Assembly: GCA_014729595.1 (NCBI GenBank)
Contig: WJJU01000506.1
Coordinates: 1 to 10,673, forward strand
Source of the DNA: Chitinivibrionales bacterium
Lineage (GTDB): Bacteria > Fibrobacterota > Chitinivibrionia > Chitinivibrionales > WJMI01
Direction: 5' to 3'
Length of the DNA: 10,673 nucleotides
Below, piece after piece: positions 1 to 5,772 of the stretch. The translations under genes were made by a program, and so were the position numbers. The notes beneath the pieces are model-generated. The model was not told the DNA's origin. It saw only the letters and a list, made by a program, of their open reading frames with translations, and searched no databases. Every line of letters begins with the position of its first letter. Position 1 is the stretch's first letter.

Positions 1-1
1 A

Positions 2-823
2 CCGCCTATTGATATCGAGGAGCATTTTGTTGGAGGGCATTCGTGGTGGTGGCTTGGCGGTTCGATAGTAGCCGCCGTTGCACTCCTGGCCCTGATGCTG
101 CTCTCTCGAATTGCCGTAGCTCCAACCGTCTCTCCCGATGAAAGCAAGAAGAGCGTACATAATGAGGCTCCGACCGGTAACTCTCCCCGTGATCTTCCCC
201 GAGAGAACTTGCCAAATTCCGAGTCGGCCGGTTCAAACGCGCAATCAAAGCCGACCGACCACTCTTCAATTAATCTTATGAACGAGCCGGCGTCACCGGA
301 AACAAGCTCTTCACCGAGCGCGAGCACCGAAATAGAATCAATCACACCACCGAACATCTCCGGGCATGCTCTCAACCGTGACGGTATGACACGGAAAGCT
401 GAATCGACCTTCATGTCGCCTCGGCTGAATCAAGACAGCGTTCGCCTCAGCCGTATTGATGGCTGTCTTGAGTCCAATATGCTCGAAGAGGCTTCCCACC
501 TACTTGAACCGCCCATTGAAGACGGCTATTATTACTTGTTGGTCGGGAAGTTCCATCACAAAAGCGGGCAATACCATGCCGCCGAAAAGGCGTTTGCTAC
601 GGCACAGACAACCTACTCGAATTATCTGAGCGGCACCCGTGACGAGGCGGTGTATTGGTGGGCCCTCAATCGCAACGCTCTCTACGCCCAAAAGCCTAAC
701 GCCGAGAACAGGAACAAAGCCCTAAGGGCTTGGCAAAGCTATCGCCATGCATTCTGTGCCGAAGGTGGATCACGGAAACGATGCCTCGAAGCGCAAAAGG
801 CGATATCGTCACTTGCCCGCTGA
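2..823 (+). CDS. Membrane-anchored protein with TPR-like C-terminus, 5'-truncated by the window edge
   Basis: The reading frame is open from the first complete codon (position 2) to the TGA at 821-823, so the true start lies outside the window or is missed. An ATG at 95 exists, but it lies inside a hydrophobic stretch that begins upstream (about 62-118: GSIVAAVALLALMLLSRIAV), so it is unlikely to be the start. The order is a short cytoplasmic-looking segment with a WWW motif, one membrane helix, and a long low-complexity Ser/Pro/Glu/Asn-rich linker of about 120 residues. A helical domain of about 110 residues follows, containing a TPR-like helix pair (YYYLLVGKFHHKSGQYHAAEKAFATAQ). Two cysteines nine residues apart near the end (AFCAEGGSRKRC) could form a disulfide if the domain lies outside the cytoplasm. 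TPR-like domains usually bind other proteins. No specific family is recognised and the function is unknown. The gene converges on the FmdB-type gene. Confidence 0.72.
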   Translation, partial: PPIDIEEHFVGGHSWWWLGGSIVAAVALLALMLLSRIAVAPTVSPDESKKSVHNEAPTGNSPRDLPRENLPNSESAGSNAQSKPTDHSSINLMNEPASPETSSSPSASTEIESITPPNISGHALNRDGMTRKAESTFMSPRLNQDSVRLSRIDGCLESNMLEEASHLLEPPIEDGYYYLLVGKFHHKSGQYHAAEKAFATAQTTYSNYLSGTRDEAVYWWALNRNALYAQKPNAENRNKALRAWQSYRHAFCAEGGSRKRCLEAQKAISSLAR

Positions 824-839
824 AGCCGCCGCCAAGACA

Positions 840-855
840 CGAGCGCCGGTGCTCG
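840..855. other. Small hairpin between convergent genes
   Basis: CGAGC at 840-844 pairs with GCTCG at 851-855 around a six-base loop. It lies in the 33-bp gap between the plus-strand gene ending at 823 and the minus-strand gene ending at 857. It could act as a shared transcription end for both genes, but neither strand has a U-tract after it, so an intrinsic terminator is not demonstrated. Confidence 0.3.
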
Positions 856-856
856 A

Positions 857-1360
857 TTACATCTCGTAGAGCGTGTCGTCCTTCTTGGGTGGTGTCGGTT
901 TGCCGGCACGACGTCCCGCACTCTTGCCGGGAAGAACAAACGGCTCCTCTTCATTTTCGAGGATATCACCCATGTCCGCTTCAATCGCTTCCGGGTCCTC
1001 TCCCGCTTCCATGCGTCCGAGAGCGCTTTCCATGTTTTCGCTATAATGTAGTCCGGTCATGTCCGAGAACTTGCGCATCAACCTTGCCGCCGCGCGCGGA
1101 TCGTCCTCGTTGATGTTTTCGGCTTCACCCGCCAAGGCTCCCATCGCCGCTTCCATTTTTGACTCATCGATCGGAAGGTCATCCTGCTCTCCTTCTTGAC
1201 CACCCTTGGCTTTGCCGGTGACCGCAAATCGCGATACCCGGCGCTGAAGGATATCGGCTTGGCACGACGGGCACGATGGTGTCTTGCTGGTATTGACGGC
1301 ACGTGAAAAAAAACTGAATACCGTGTGGCAGTCGGGACAATAGAATTCGTAGATCGGCAT
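857..1360 (-). CDS. FmdB-family zinc-ribbon protein
   Basis: The 167-residue product starts MPIYEFYCPDC, the usual opening of the FmdB/CxxC-CxxC small zinc-ribbon family. Zinc ligands are visible as C8-x2-C11 and C30-x2-C33. The classic domain is only about 40-70 residues. Here it is followed by a basic segment and a long acidic, Ala/Met/Glu-rich, probably helical extension (about residues 65-145) and a Pro/Lys-rich end. FmdB was named as a putative regulator near formamidase genes, but most members have no proven role, so DNA, RNA or protein binding through the ribbon is only inference. The ATG at 1358-1360 is preceded by a G-rich stretch (GGGGTGGGG, four bases before the start) that can serve as ribosome-binding site. 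Two copies of a 13-bp repeat lie just upstream. The gene appears monocistronic. Confidence 0.85.
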   Translation of the reverse strand: MPIYEFYCPDCHTVFSFFSRAVNTSKTPSCPSCQADILQRRVSRFAVTGKAKGGQEGEQDDLPIDESKMEAAMGALAGEAENINEDDPRAAARLMRKFSDMTGLHYSENMESALGRMEAGEDPEAIEADMGDILENEEEPFVLPGKSAGRRAGKPTPPKKDDTLYEM

Positions 1361-1375
1361 TGTGCCCCACCCCTT

Positions 1376-1426
1376 TCTTGTGTGACAGCCCCTGACTATG
1401 AGCGGCAGTCCGGTCTTGTGTGACAG
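1376..1426. repeat. Two 13-bp direct repeats upstream of the FmdB-type gene
   Basis: TCTTGTGTGACAG occurs at 1376-1388 and again, identically, at 1414-1426, a start-to-start distance of 38 bp. The nearer copy ends 16 bp before the fmdB-like start codon. Identical short repeats at this position could be regulator-binding sites or lie in the mRNA leader. The core TTGTGTGAC also occurs once, on the opposite strand, in the leader of the secreted-protein gene (3370-3378). No known operator is recognised. Confidence 0.5.
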
Positions 1427-1616
1427 TATCGGTGTTGACGGAAAAATACAAATCGCCGCACAAAGGCGGAGTACGGAGGTGGGCGGCGTGCGTGTCGTAT
1501 CGCTGGAATTTTATGCCTGATCTATTCTTTGCCGCCGGCTTTTGAGTAGGGGGGGCGATCAATACCACGGCACGCTGATATGCCAAATGCGGACGGAACG
1601 ACGTGGTGTTTAATCC

Positions 1617-1659
1617 CGCGGCTACGTATTCCCTTTCCCGGGGTGGAATACCGGCCGCG
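1617..1659. repeat. 43-bp imperfect inverted repeat
   Basis: The outer arms CGCGGC (1617-1622) and GCCGCG (1654-1659) pair. After a small internal loop, inner arms GTATTCC (1626-1632) and GGAATAC (1645-1651) pair too, leaving a 12-base loop that contains CCCGGGG. This gives 13 base pairs of stable stem. No run of T follows on either strand, so it is more likely an RNA structure, a protein-binding site or a short palindromic element than a simple terminator. Confidence 0.55.
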
Positions 1660-1858
1660 TAAATGCTGCCGATTTAACTAGTCGTGGAGGTTTAAATCCT
1701 ATTTTTTGATGAGGCGCAAACGACAATGGGTATACGATGTTTGAACGCAAGGATACTGAAGACACCCGTAATGCGGTCAACTTTTTTTGCAAGTCCTCCC
1801 GGACCGACTGAGATCATACCTGTTAGGCTTTAGCTTGACGAAGTCTTGCTCTATTTTG

Positions 1859-1879
1859 CTCCGCAGGGGAGTTTTTTTT
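1859..1879 (+). terminator. Terminator-like hairpin with T8 tract, plus strand
   Basis: CTCC (1859-1862) pairs with GGAG (1868-1871) across a five-base loop and is followed at once by eight T (1872-1879). The stem is short. An alternative fold pairs CCGC/GGAG with CTCC/GCGG across the T-tract, ending at about 1889. The T-tract orientation fits transcripts on the plus strand, although the only complete neighbouring genes are on the minus strand. It may end an unrecognised plus-strand RNA, or block antisense transcription into the secreted-protein gene. Confidence 0.45.
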
Positions 1880-1906
1880 ATCTCCGCGGTAAATCCCGAG
1901 CAAATA

Positions 1907-3301
1907 CTACTTAACTTGAATGATCGCCTTACGCAATCGGCGGCCGCGCCCGGATTCCGGTATCGCCAGGTAGGCTCCAGGCGCCAGGCGCGCTTGCGAT
2001 GCGCCGATGCGACGAGGCTCGTATCGCCCCACACGACGGCCTCGGGGGTCATATAAAATCCCCGTGCCTCCGAGAACAAAACTGGGGCTACTCTGACGCA
2101 AAAGCTGAATTTGACGATCGCTAACGACCACCGTCGAACAAGATTCGCCCGCCACGAAATCATCAAAAGTGACGATTACACCCGAATCGGCAATAAGTCC
2201 TATGGCATTGAAGTCCAGTCCCTCGCCAAAATCGACATCGGGCATCGTATCGCCGTTGATCACGAAATCATAGGTGGCAGTTATCTCCAGTGTATCGGTT
2301 GTACCATTTATATGGCTCGATTGCCGGGGTGAAAATTCATAGGGGCTGTTGGTTGATTGCCGATGCGCGGCATAGAACCGATCCCGATTGCCGCCCTTGG
2401 CGGTGGTGGCAAACACAAACGCATCATATCCCCGTACCGGGTCTTGGTCACTCATCGTGACATCTATTTTCATTAAGATAAGACCCGCAAATCCGTCGTC
2501 CCCCTCGGTTCTCGACACTACCACTTGCACCGGGGCGGCGCGATAGCTACCGTGCGTAAGGAGTATCGCCCCACCTTCCGCGTCAATTGCCGAGAGTTCC
2601 AACGCCTCATCCTTTATGGATGCAGTTCCTCCTTTGGTGAAAAGCTGCCAGCCAACGAGAGGCGTATCGGAGAAATCATCGCAAAAACGATTTTGAGCAA
2701 TGCCAGCCTGAAACGAATCAGTCACAAGCGCGTGATCATACGAGGCTTTGTCGGAGGGGCCTACATAGAGACCCGTTCTGCCCGAAGAATAGGTACTGTC
2801 GATCACCGAAGCCAAAAAAACATTATTGCAGAATAGGTTGATTGTGCCGCCTTCTTTGCTCACAGTCAAAACATTATGAGACGTATTGATGAAAGAGTTC
2901 CACCCCAGCTTGATCAATGTGGGGACATAGCCGGCACCGTCTTGGGTCCATTTATGAAGAGCATACATTTTTCCGCTGGAGAGCGTAAGCATATAGCCCT
3001 CATAGGTGTCGCTCCAGCAAAAGAGTATTCCCGTGCCGCTAAATCGGTCGGTGGGGCACGTGAATGTAGCGCTATAGGTGAAATCGGTGAATATATTATC
3101 GTTGCGGAGAACGCCCCCATTTTGGGTATCATTGTTTTCGATAACGTAGGTTCCGTTTTCCAGGCTCTGCTCGATGTTCCCGGTCACCTTGACCCAATTG
3201 TCGTCGCTGTTGAAATTGTCCTCGAACAGTGTTCCCGCAACAACGAGAGCACAAAGAGTTAGTATACCCCATGCCGCTTTTTGTGGTTTGATGATGCGCA
3301 T
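1907..3301 (-). CDS. Secreted protein with two jelly-roll-like domains and a sorting-type C-terminal tail
   Basis: This 464-residue product has a Sec-type signal peptide: a basic start (MRIIKPQK), a hydrophobic core at residues 10-23, and likely cleavage near residue 24. Two related domains follow, one opening FEDNFNSDDNW (about 26-200) and one opening FCDDFSDTPLVGW (about 207-400). Their pattern of short beta strands, with a 'D-F' start and Gly-rich strands, resembles concanavalin-A-like/LamG or DUF1080-type folds that bind or cleave carbohydrate. I see no certain catalytic residues, so binding is as likely as hydrolysis. The last 50 residues (YDPRGRRVG at 417-425, LAPGAYLA at 439-446, RKAIIQVK at the end) match the layout of type-A Por/type IX sorting tails, although they are unusually Arg-rich. 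The protein is probably exported across the outer membrane or kept at the cell surface. The gene has its own strong promoter, and a GGGGGA ribosome-binding site lies six bases before the ATG. Confidence 0.82.
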   Translation of the reverse strand: MRIIKPQKAAWGILTLCALVVAGTLFEDNFNSDDNWVKVTGNIEQSLENGTYVIENNDTQNGGVLRNDNIFTDFTYSATFTCPTDRFSGTGILFCWSDTYEGYMLTLSSGKMYALHKWTQDGAGYVPTLIKLGWNSFINTSHNVLTVSKEGGTINLFCNNVFLASVIDSTYSSGRTGLYVGPSDKASYDHALVTDSFQAGIAQNRFCDDFSDTPLVGWQLFTKGGTASIKDEALELSAIDAEGGAILLTHGSYRAAPVQVVVSRTEGDDGFAGLILMKIDVTMSDQDPVRGYDAFVFATTAKGGNRDRFYAAHRQSTNSPYEFSPRQSSHINGTTDTLEITATYDFVINGDTMPDVDFGEGLDFNAIGLIADSGVIVTFDDFVAGESCSTVVVSDRQIQLLRQSSPSFVLGGTGILYDPRGRRVGRYEPRRIGASQARLAPGAYLAIPESGRGRRLRKAIIQVK

Positions 3302-3326
3302 CGCTTATCCCCCGGATGAACTCTTG

Positions 3327-3351
3327 AAAATCCCGTTTTCGGGTTTTTTTT
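3327..3351 (+). terminator. CCCG-TTTT-CGGG hairpin with T8 in the secreted-protein leader
   Basis: CCCG (3332-3335) and CGGG (3340-3343) form a stem with a TTTT loop, flanked by AAAA (3327-3330) and T8 (3344-3351). This is a clear intrinsic-terminator shape on the plus strand. On the minus strand, the coding direction, the same stem has an AAAA loop and only ATTTTC after it, so read-through is expected, although some attenuation in the leader is possible. It lies between the promoter and the start codon of the secreted-protein gene. Confidence 0.5.
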
Positions 3352-3393
3352 CGGTAACAGCACCAAATCGTCACACAATAATAACTCTATACT

Positions 3394-3410
3394 ACAGTAT
3401 ATAATACTGT
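3394..3410. promoter_or_regulatory. Perfect 17-bp inverted repeat over the -10 box (candidate operator)
   Basis: ACAGTAT (3394-3400) and ATACTGT (3404-3410) are exact inverted copies around a central ATA. The repeat covers the whole -10 hexamer (3401-3406), so a dimeric repressor bound here would block RNA polymerase. The half-sites resemble ACAG/CTGT elements, but they are in the opposite order to an E. coli-type LexA box (CTGT-N8-ACAG), so I do not call it LexA. The regulator is unknown. Confidence 0.6.
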
Positions 3411-3429
3411 CTACAGCGGGCCGTGTCAA
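3401..3429 (-). promoter_or_regulatory. Near-consensus sigma-70 promoter for the secreted-protein gene
   Basis: On the minus strand TTGACA (3429-3424, six of six consensus bases) is followed by a 17-bp spacer and TATTAT (3406-3401, five of six). Spacing is ideal. Transcription should start near 3394-3396, giving a leader of about 93-95 bases before the ATG at 3301. This is the strongest promoter signal in the window. Confidence 0.85.
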
Positions 3430-3693
3430 CAGGCAGTTTGCAAAAATATTGTCGCACTCATCGAGGAATGGTTCAAATAAAGCCAATCCGCTTATGATTC
3501 CTGTCACCATTTCAGGTTATCCAACATGTCCCGCTATGGGTTCGGCTTTGGAGATTTCGGCCGCCGCAAGTACTTCGAGTACTTCGCAATGCCCGGTTCC
3601 TGAGGTTTTCGAAGTGAACCGGCATCTCGATCCGACCTCTGAGTGTAGGAGCGCCTTAATGAGCAGCCCGTTGCGATCCGAAAGGATGCTTAC

Positions 3694-4569
3694 CTATCGA
3701 GGCGGTTTCCAGGGGGGGGCCGATCTTGGGCCGTGAGCTTTATGCCGCAATCTGGACAGATCCACCTGCCCCTCATAAGCTTTTTCGTCCTGTACGGCAT
3801 AGTAATGCTTACGCTGACCACCAATGAATCGCTGCACATATGGGTTGCGACTGGCACGAATCTCTCCGGGGGTACCCTCGAAGATAATCTTGCCCTCCCT
3901 AATCATGGCGATGCGGTCAGCTATCTTATAAGCCGATGGGATATCGTGAGTTACAACAATGGAGGTCATTCCTAATTTGGCTCGCAGATCCAGTATCAGG
4001 TCATCGATTTTATCGGAATTGATTGGGTCGAGCGCCGAGGTCGGTTCATCATAAAGCATTACTTCCGGCTTCATCGCAATGGCACGCGCCAGGCCGACAC
4101 GGCTTCGCATGCCTCCTGAGAGTTCCGCCGAAACCTGATGTTCGATGTTTTCGAGGCCCACCATTTGAAGGCCGTTCCTTACGACTTCGCTGATCTCATT
4201 TTCGCTCAAAGCCGTATGCTCGCGGAGAGGAAAGGCGATGTTTTCGCCAACCGTCATGGAATCGAAAAGGGCGGCTCCTTGAAAAAGCATGCCCAGCCGC
4301 TTTCGCGGTTTGAGGAAATCCGAAGATTTTTTAAGAGGAGAAGAAATCTCTTCGCCGTCGAGCAGTATGCGACCGCCGTCCGGTATGATCAATCCTATGA
4401 TATGCTTGAGAATAACGCTTTTGCCGATGCCTGATTCCCCGATAATGCACAAAATATCGCCGCGATCCACCGATAAATTGACGTCGTCGAGCACAAGTTT
4501 GCTTCCAAAGCGCTTGCGAAGATGCTGGATTTCTATAATCGGTCCGTCAGCCGACGCCTGCTTGTTCAT
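3694..4569 (-). CDS. mlaF: ABC transporter ATP-binding protein, MlaF type
   Basis: This 291-residue cytoplasmic ATPase of the Mla/MCE lipid-transport family energises phospholipid movement between inner and outer membranes. Visible motifs are Walker A GESGIGKS (44-51), Q-loop LFQGAALFDS (from residue 95), signature LSGGMRSRVGLARA (150-162), Walker B VMLYDEPTSALDP (170-182) and the H-loop histidine in VVTHD (H208). All catalytic elements are intact. The core ends near NPYVQRFIGG (about 251). The last 40 residues are not family-like and pass through a C8 run on the coding strand (3712-3719), so the true C-terminus is uncertain. The ATG at 4569 is the first in frame, with only a weak ribosome-binding site; a short leader ORF overlaps it. 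The partner permease gene is 390 bp upstream on the same strand. No MCE-domain (mlaD) gene is visible here. Confidence 0.88.
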   Translation of the reverse strand: MNKQASADGPIIEIQHLRKRFGSKLVLDDVNLSVDRGDILCIIGESGIGKSVILKHIIGLIIPDGGRILLDGEEISSPLKKSSDFLKPRKRLGMLFQGAALFDSMTVGENIAFPLREHTALSENEISEVVRNGLQMVGLENIEHQVSAELSGGMRSRVGLARAIAMKPEVMLYDEPTSALDPINSDKIDDLILDLRAKLGMTSIVVTHDIPSAYKIADRIAMIREGKIIFEGTPGEIRASRNPYVQRFIGGQRKHYYAVQDEKAYEGQVDLSRLRHKAHGPRSAPPWKPPR

Positions 4570-4598
4570 CGGATCTCGCCGTCTACTATGCGGTGCAT
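4566..4598 (-). CDS. Possible 10-codon leader ORF overlapping the mlaF start
   Basis: ATG at 4598-4596 opens a frame encoding MHRIVDGEIR, ending at TGA 4568-4566, which overlaps the ATG of mlaF (shared ATGA). A purine-rich AGGGAAGGA immediately upstream is a better ribosome-binding site than anything directly before mlaF. Ribosomes ending the leader could restart on mlaF, coupling the two. This is seen only as a sequence arrangement; no peptide family is recognised, and the ORF may have arisen by chance. Confidence 0.4.
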   Translation of the reverse strand: MHRIVDGEIR

Positions 4599-4959
4599 TG
4601 TTCCTTCCCTGAGGCGGGGTATTGCATAGGAACTATACAACACATGTTTATTGTGTGTTGGTATTGCTTTAGGCGTAGTCAATCAAATCATTTGTCGTCG
4701 GTCCGCTTTGGCGCTGTGGCGCCGGGGCTCCTAATGATCAGACTCCGTCTTAAAAATAAGGATCGATTCGTATTAAGTCTCTTAACTATAGAATATACTA
4801 GCCCCATCGCGAAGTATGGTATTTTACGCTCCTCGGCCCGCCCATTTACAGGCCTTCCGTGCCGCTGCTGTAGCCGCCGAAACGATATCGCCGATTCGTC
4901 GCGCAAAGATGCCGTACGGCATTACCTTTTGGCCGCGGCGAAGGGATCAAATTATTTGC
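4570..4959. other. 390-bp gap between mlaE- and mlaF-type genes
   Basis: No confident gene is seen. The stretch holds the perfect 14-bp palindrome ATGCCGTACGGCAT (4909-4922), 37 bp past the permease stop, and the inverted repeat TTAAG-TCT-CTTAA (4773-4785) in an AT-rich part (about 4750-4805). It also holds a 7-bp-arm inverted repeat (4638-4660) and the possible mlaF leader ORF. The minus-strand frame 4906-4688 (72 codons from a TTG) has no ribosome-binding site and no recognisable family. The palindrome may be a weak terminator after the permease gene, since only CTTTG follows it. If so, mlaF would need its own promoter. Confidence 0.5.
4632..4660 (-). promoter_or_regulatory. Inverted repeat next to a possible mlaF -10 box
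   Basis: CAACACA (4638-4644) and TGTGTTG (4654-4660) are exact inverted copies around nine bases. On the minus strand TATAGT (4637-4632) follows directly and could be a -10 box. Transcription would then start near 4625, just before the leader ORF. The expected -35 position (CAACAC) does not match consensus, so a regulator bound at the repeat might be required. Function is inferred only. Confidence 0.35.
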
Positions 4960-5772
4960 TCAGAAAGGGCTTCTCAGAACAAGGAACGCTATGACAAAGT
5001 CGAGGATGAGGATCAAAACCGCCGCGGTCATCACCGAAAATGTTGTGGCCTCTCCCACACCCTCCGCCCCTTTACGGGCCTGTAACCCGAAATGCGCTCC
5101 CGTAAGCGCAATCATTATGCCGAATACTACCGTTTTAAGAATCCCAACGTAGAGGTCCCAGGGGTTAAAAAACATTCGGAGGCCGGTGAGATATAAATGA
5201 AGCGTTACATCAACGAACAATAAGGCTGTAATGATTGACCCGACGAATGCAACCAGCTCCGAAAACACCACCAGTACCGGCAGCATGACCATGCATGCTA
5301 GTGTCTTGGGAACAATTAGATATCGTATTGGATCGAGGCTGAGGCACTCCATGGCGTCCAGTTGTTCGCTTGTTTTCATCGAGCCTACCTCAGCAGCGAT
5401 GGCTGTCGCAACCCGGCCCGAAACAACAAGACTGGTGAGTACCGGGCAAAGTTCCGTTATGAGGGACTTACAGACGGCAAGCCCAAGATATTTAAGAGGC
5501 ACGAACCCGGCGAACTGATATTCGGCCTGAATGACGGCTTCGGCACCTACGAACACCGAAGTGATCGCCACCAGGGGCAGCGATTCAAGGCCGATTATGT
5601 ACATCTGCTCAGTTGAGAGATAAATATTCCTAACAAAGAGCGGTGCACGGAGAAGCGTCCGCAAAGAGAGAGTCGAAATGTAGGTGATATGGCGCAGGAA
5701 TGTAAACAAACCGTCGCGCACCTGCAGTCCGAATCTGCCGGTCGCCGCCACAATCCTTAGTGGAAGGATCAA
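4960..5772 (-). CDS. mlaE: ABC transporter permease, MlaE type
   Basis: This 270-residue inner-membrane protein has several hydrophobic segments (for example about 63-80, 95-115, 155-187, 205-225 and 245-267). It carries the family hallmark block GRVATAIAAEVGSMKTSEQLDA (about 119-140), followed by M-E-C-L-S-L-DPIRYLIVPK, which corresponds to MlaE/YrbE. It forms the membrane channel of the lipid-transport complex with the MlaF-type ATPase. Length is normal (about 260 residues). The start is a TTG at 5772-5770 whose bases overlap the dnaB stop (TTTTGA), a 4-nt overlap. GGAG lies ten bases upstream, inside dnaB. A GTG seven codons later is a possible alternative. Overlap with dnaB implies translational coupling. 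An MlaD-type MCE partner is absent from this window. Confidence 0.88.
   Translation of the reverse strand: MILPLRIVAATGRFGLQVRDGLFTFLRHITYISTLSLRTLLRAPLFVRNIYLSTEQMYIIGLESLPLVAITSVFVGAEAVIQAEYQFAGFVPLKYLGLAVCKSLITELCPVLTSLVVSGRVATAIAAEVGSMKTSEQLDAMECLSLDPIRYLIVPKTLACMVMLPVLVVFSELVAFVGSIITALLFVDVTLHLYLTGLRMFFNPWDLYVGILKTVVFGIMIALTGAHFGLQARKGAEGVGEATTFSVMTAAVLILILDFVIAFLVLRSPF

Larger units (their letters stand above)
1361..1906. other. 546-bp intergenic region without a confident protein gene
   Basis: This lies between the start of the FmdB-type gene and the end of the secreted-protein gene. It holds the two 13-bp direct repeats, a G7 run (1549-1555), a 43-bp imperfect palindrome (1617-1659), an AT-richer stretch (about 1675-1715), and a plus-strand terminator-like hairpin (1859-1879). 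Two short plus-strand ORFs, 1726-1833 (35 codons) and 1737-1811 (24 codons), have no convincing ribosome-binding site. No tRNA, SRP RNA, 6S RNA or recognised riboswitch is seen. The upstream part must contain the promoter of the FmdB-type gene, but I find only weak candidates. Confidence 0.6.
3302..3693. other. 392-bp intergenic region between mlaF-type gene and secreted-protein gene
   Basis: The part nearest the secreted-protein gene holds its ribosome-binding site, a leader hairpin (3327-3351), a promoter (3401-3429) and an operator-like palindrome (3394-3410). The rest (about 3435-3693) has no confident gene. The minus-strand frame of mlaF stays open for 61 codons after its TAG stop, to a TAA at about 3508-3510, but contains no start codon. 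The palindrome AGTACT-TCG-AGTACT lies at 3569-3583 and includes a 9-bp tandem near-repeat. No mlaF terminator is evident. Confidence 0.55.

Noticed and set aside
730..1113. 127-codon plus-strand ORF across the convergent gene ends
   Set aside because: Rich in Arg, Pro and Cys; it is a shadow of the two real genes it overlaps.
1737..1811. 24-codon plus-strand ORF (MFERKDTEDTRNAV...)
   Set aside because: The composition is plausible for a small protein, but there is no ribosome-binding site and no clear promoter; mentioned only as content of the intergenic region.
1361..1906. Known structured RNA (c-di-GMP riboswitch, SRP RNA, 6S RNA, tRNA)
   Set aside because: Looked for because of a GGCGCAAACG stretch near 1712 and several hairpins; the conserved motifs of these families are not present.
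3394..3410. LexA (SOS) box at the secreted-protein promoter
   Set aside because: The half-sites are ACAG...CTGT around a short centre, not CTGT-N8-ACAG, so it does not fit the E. coli-type box.
3259..3510. 83-codon minus-strand ORF overlapping the start of the secreted-protein gene
   Set aside because: It spans the strong promoter and operator, lacks a ribosome-binding site and resembles no family.
3449..3736. 95-codon plus-strand ORF overlapping the mlaF end
   Set aside because: It starts from TTG with no ribosome-binding site, its composition (many Ser, Pro, Cys, Arg) looks like an antisense frame, and it overlaps the end of mlaF.
4688..4906. 72-codon minus-strand ORF between mlaE and mlaF
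   Set aside because: TTG start without ribosome-binding site, Arg-rich composition and no recognisable motif; it lies in an AT-rich control-like region.
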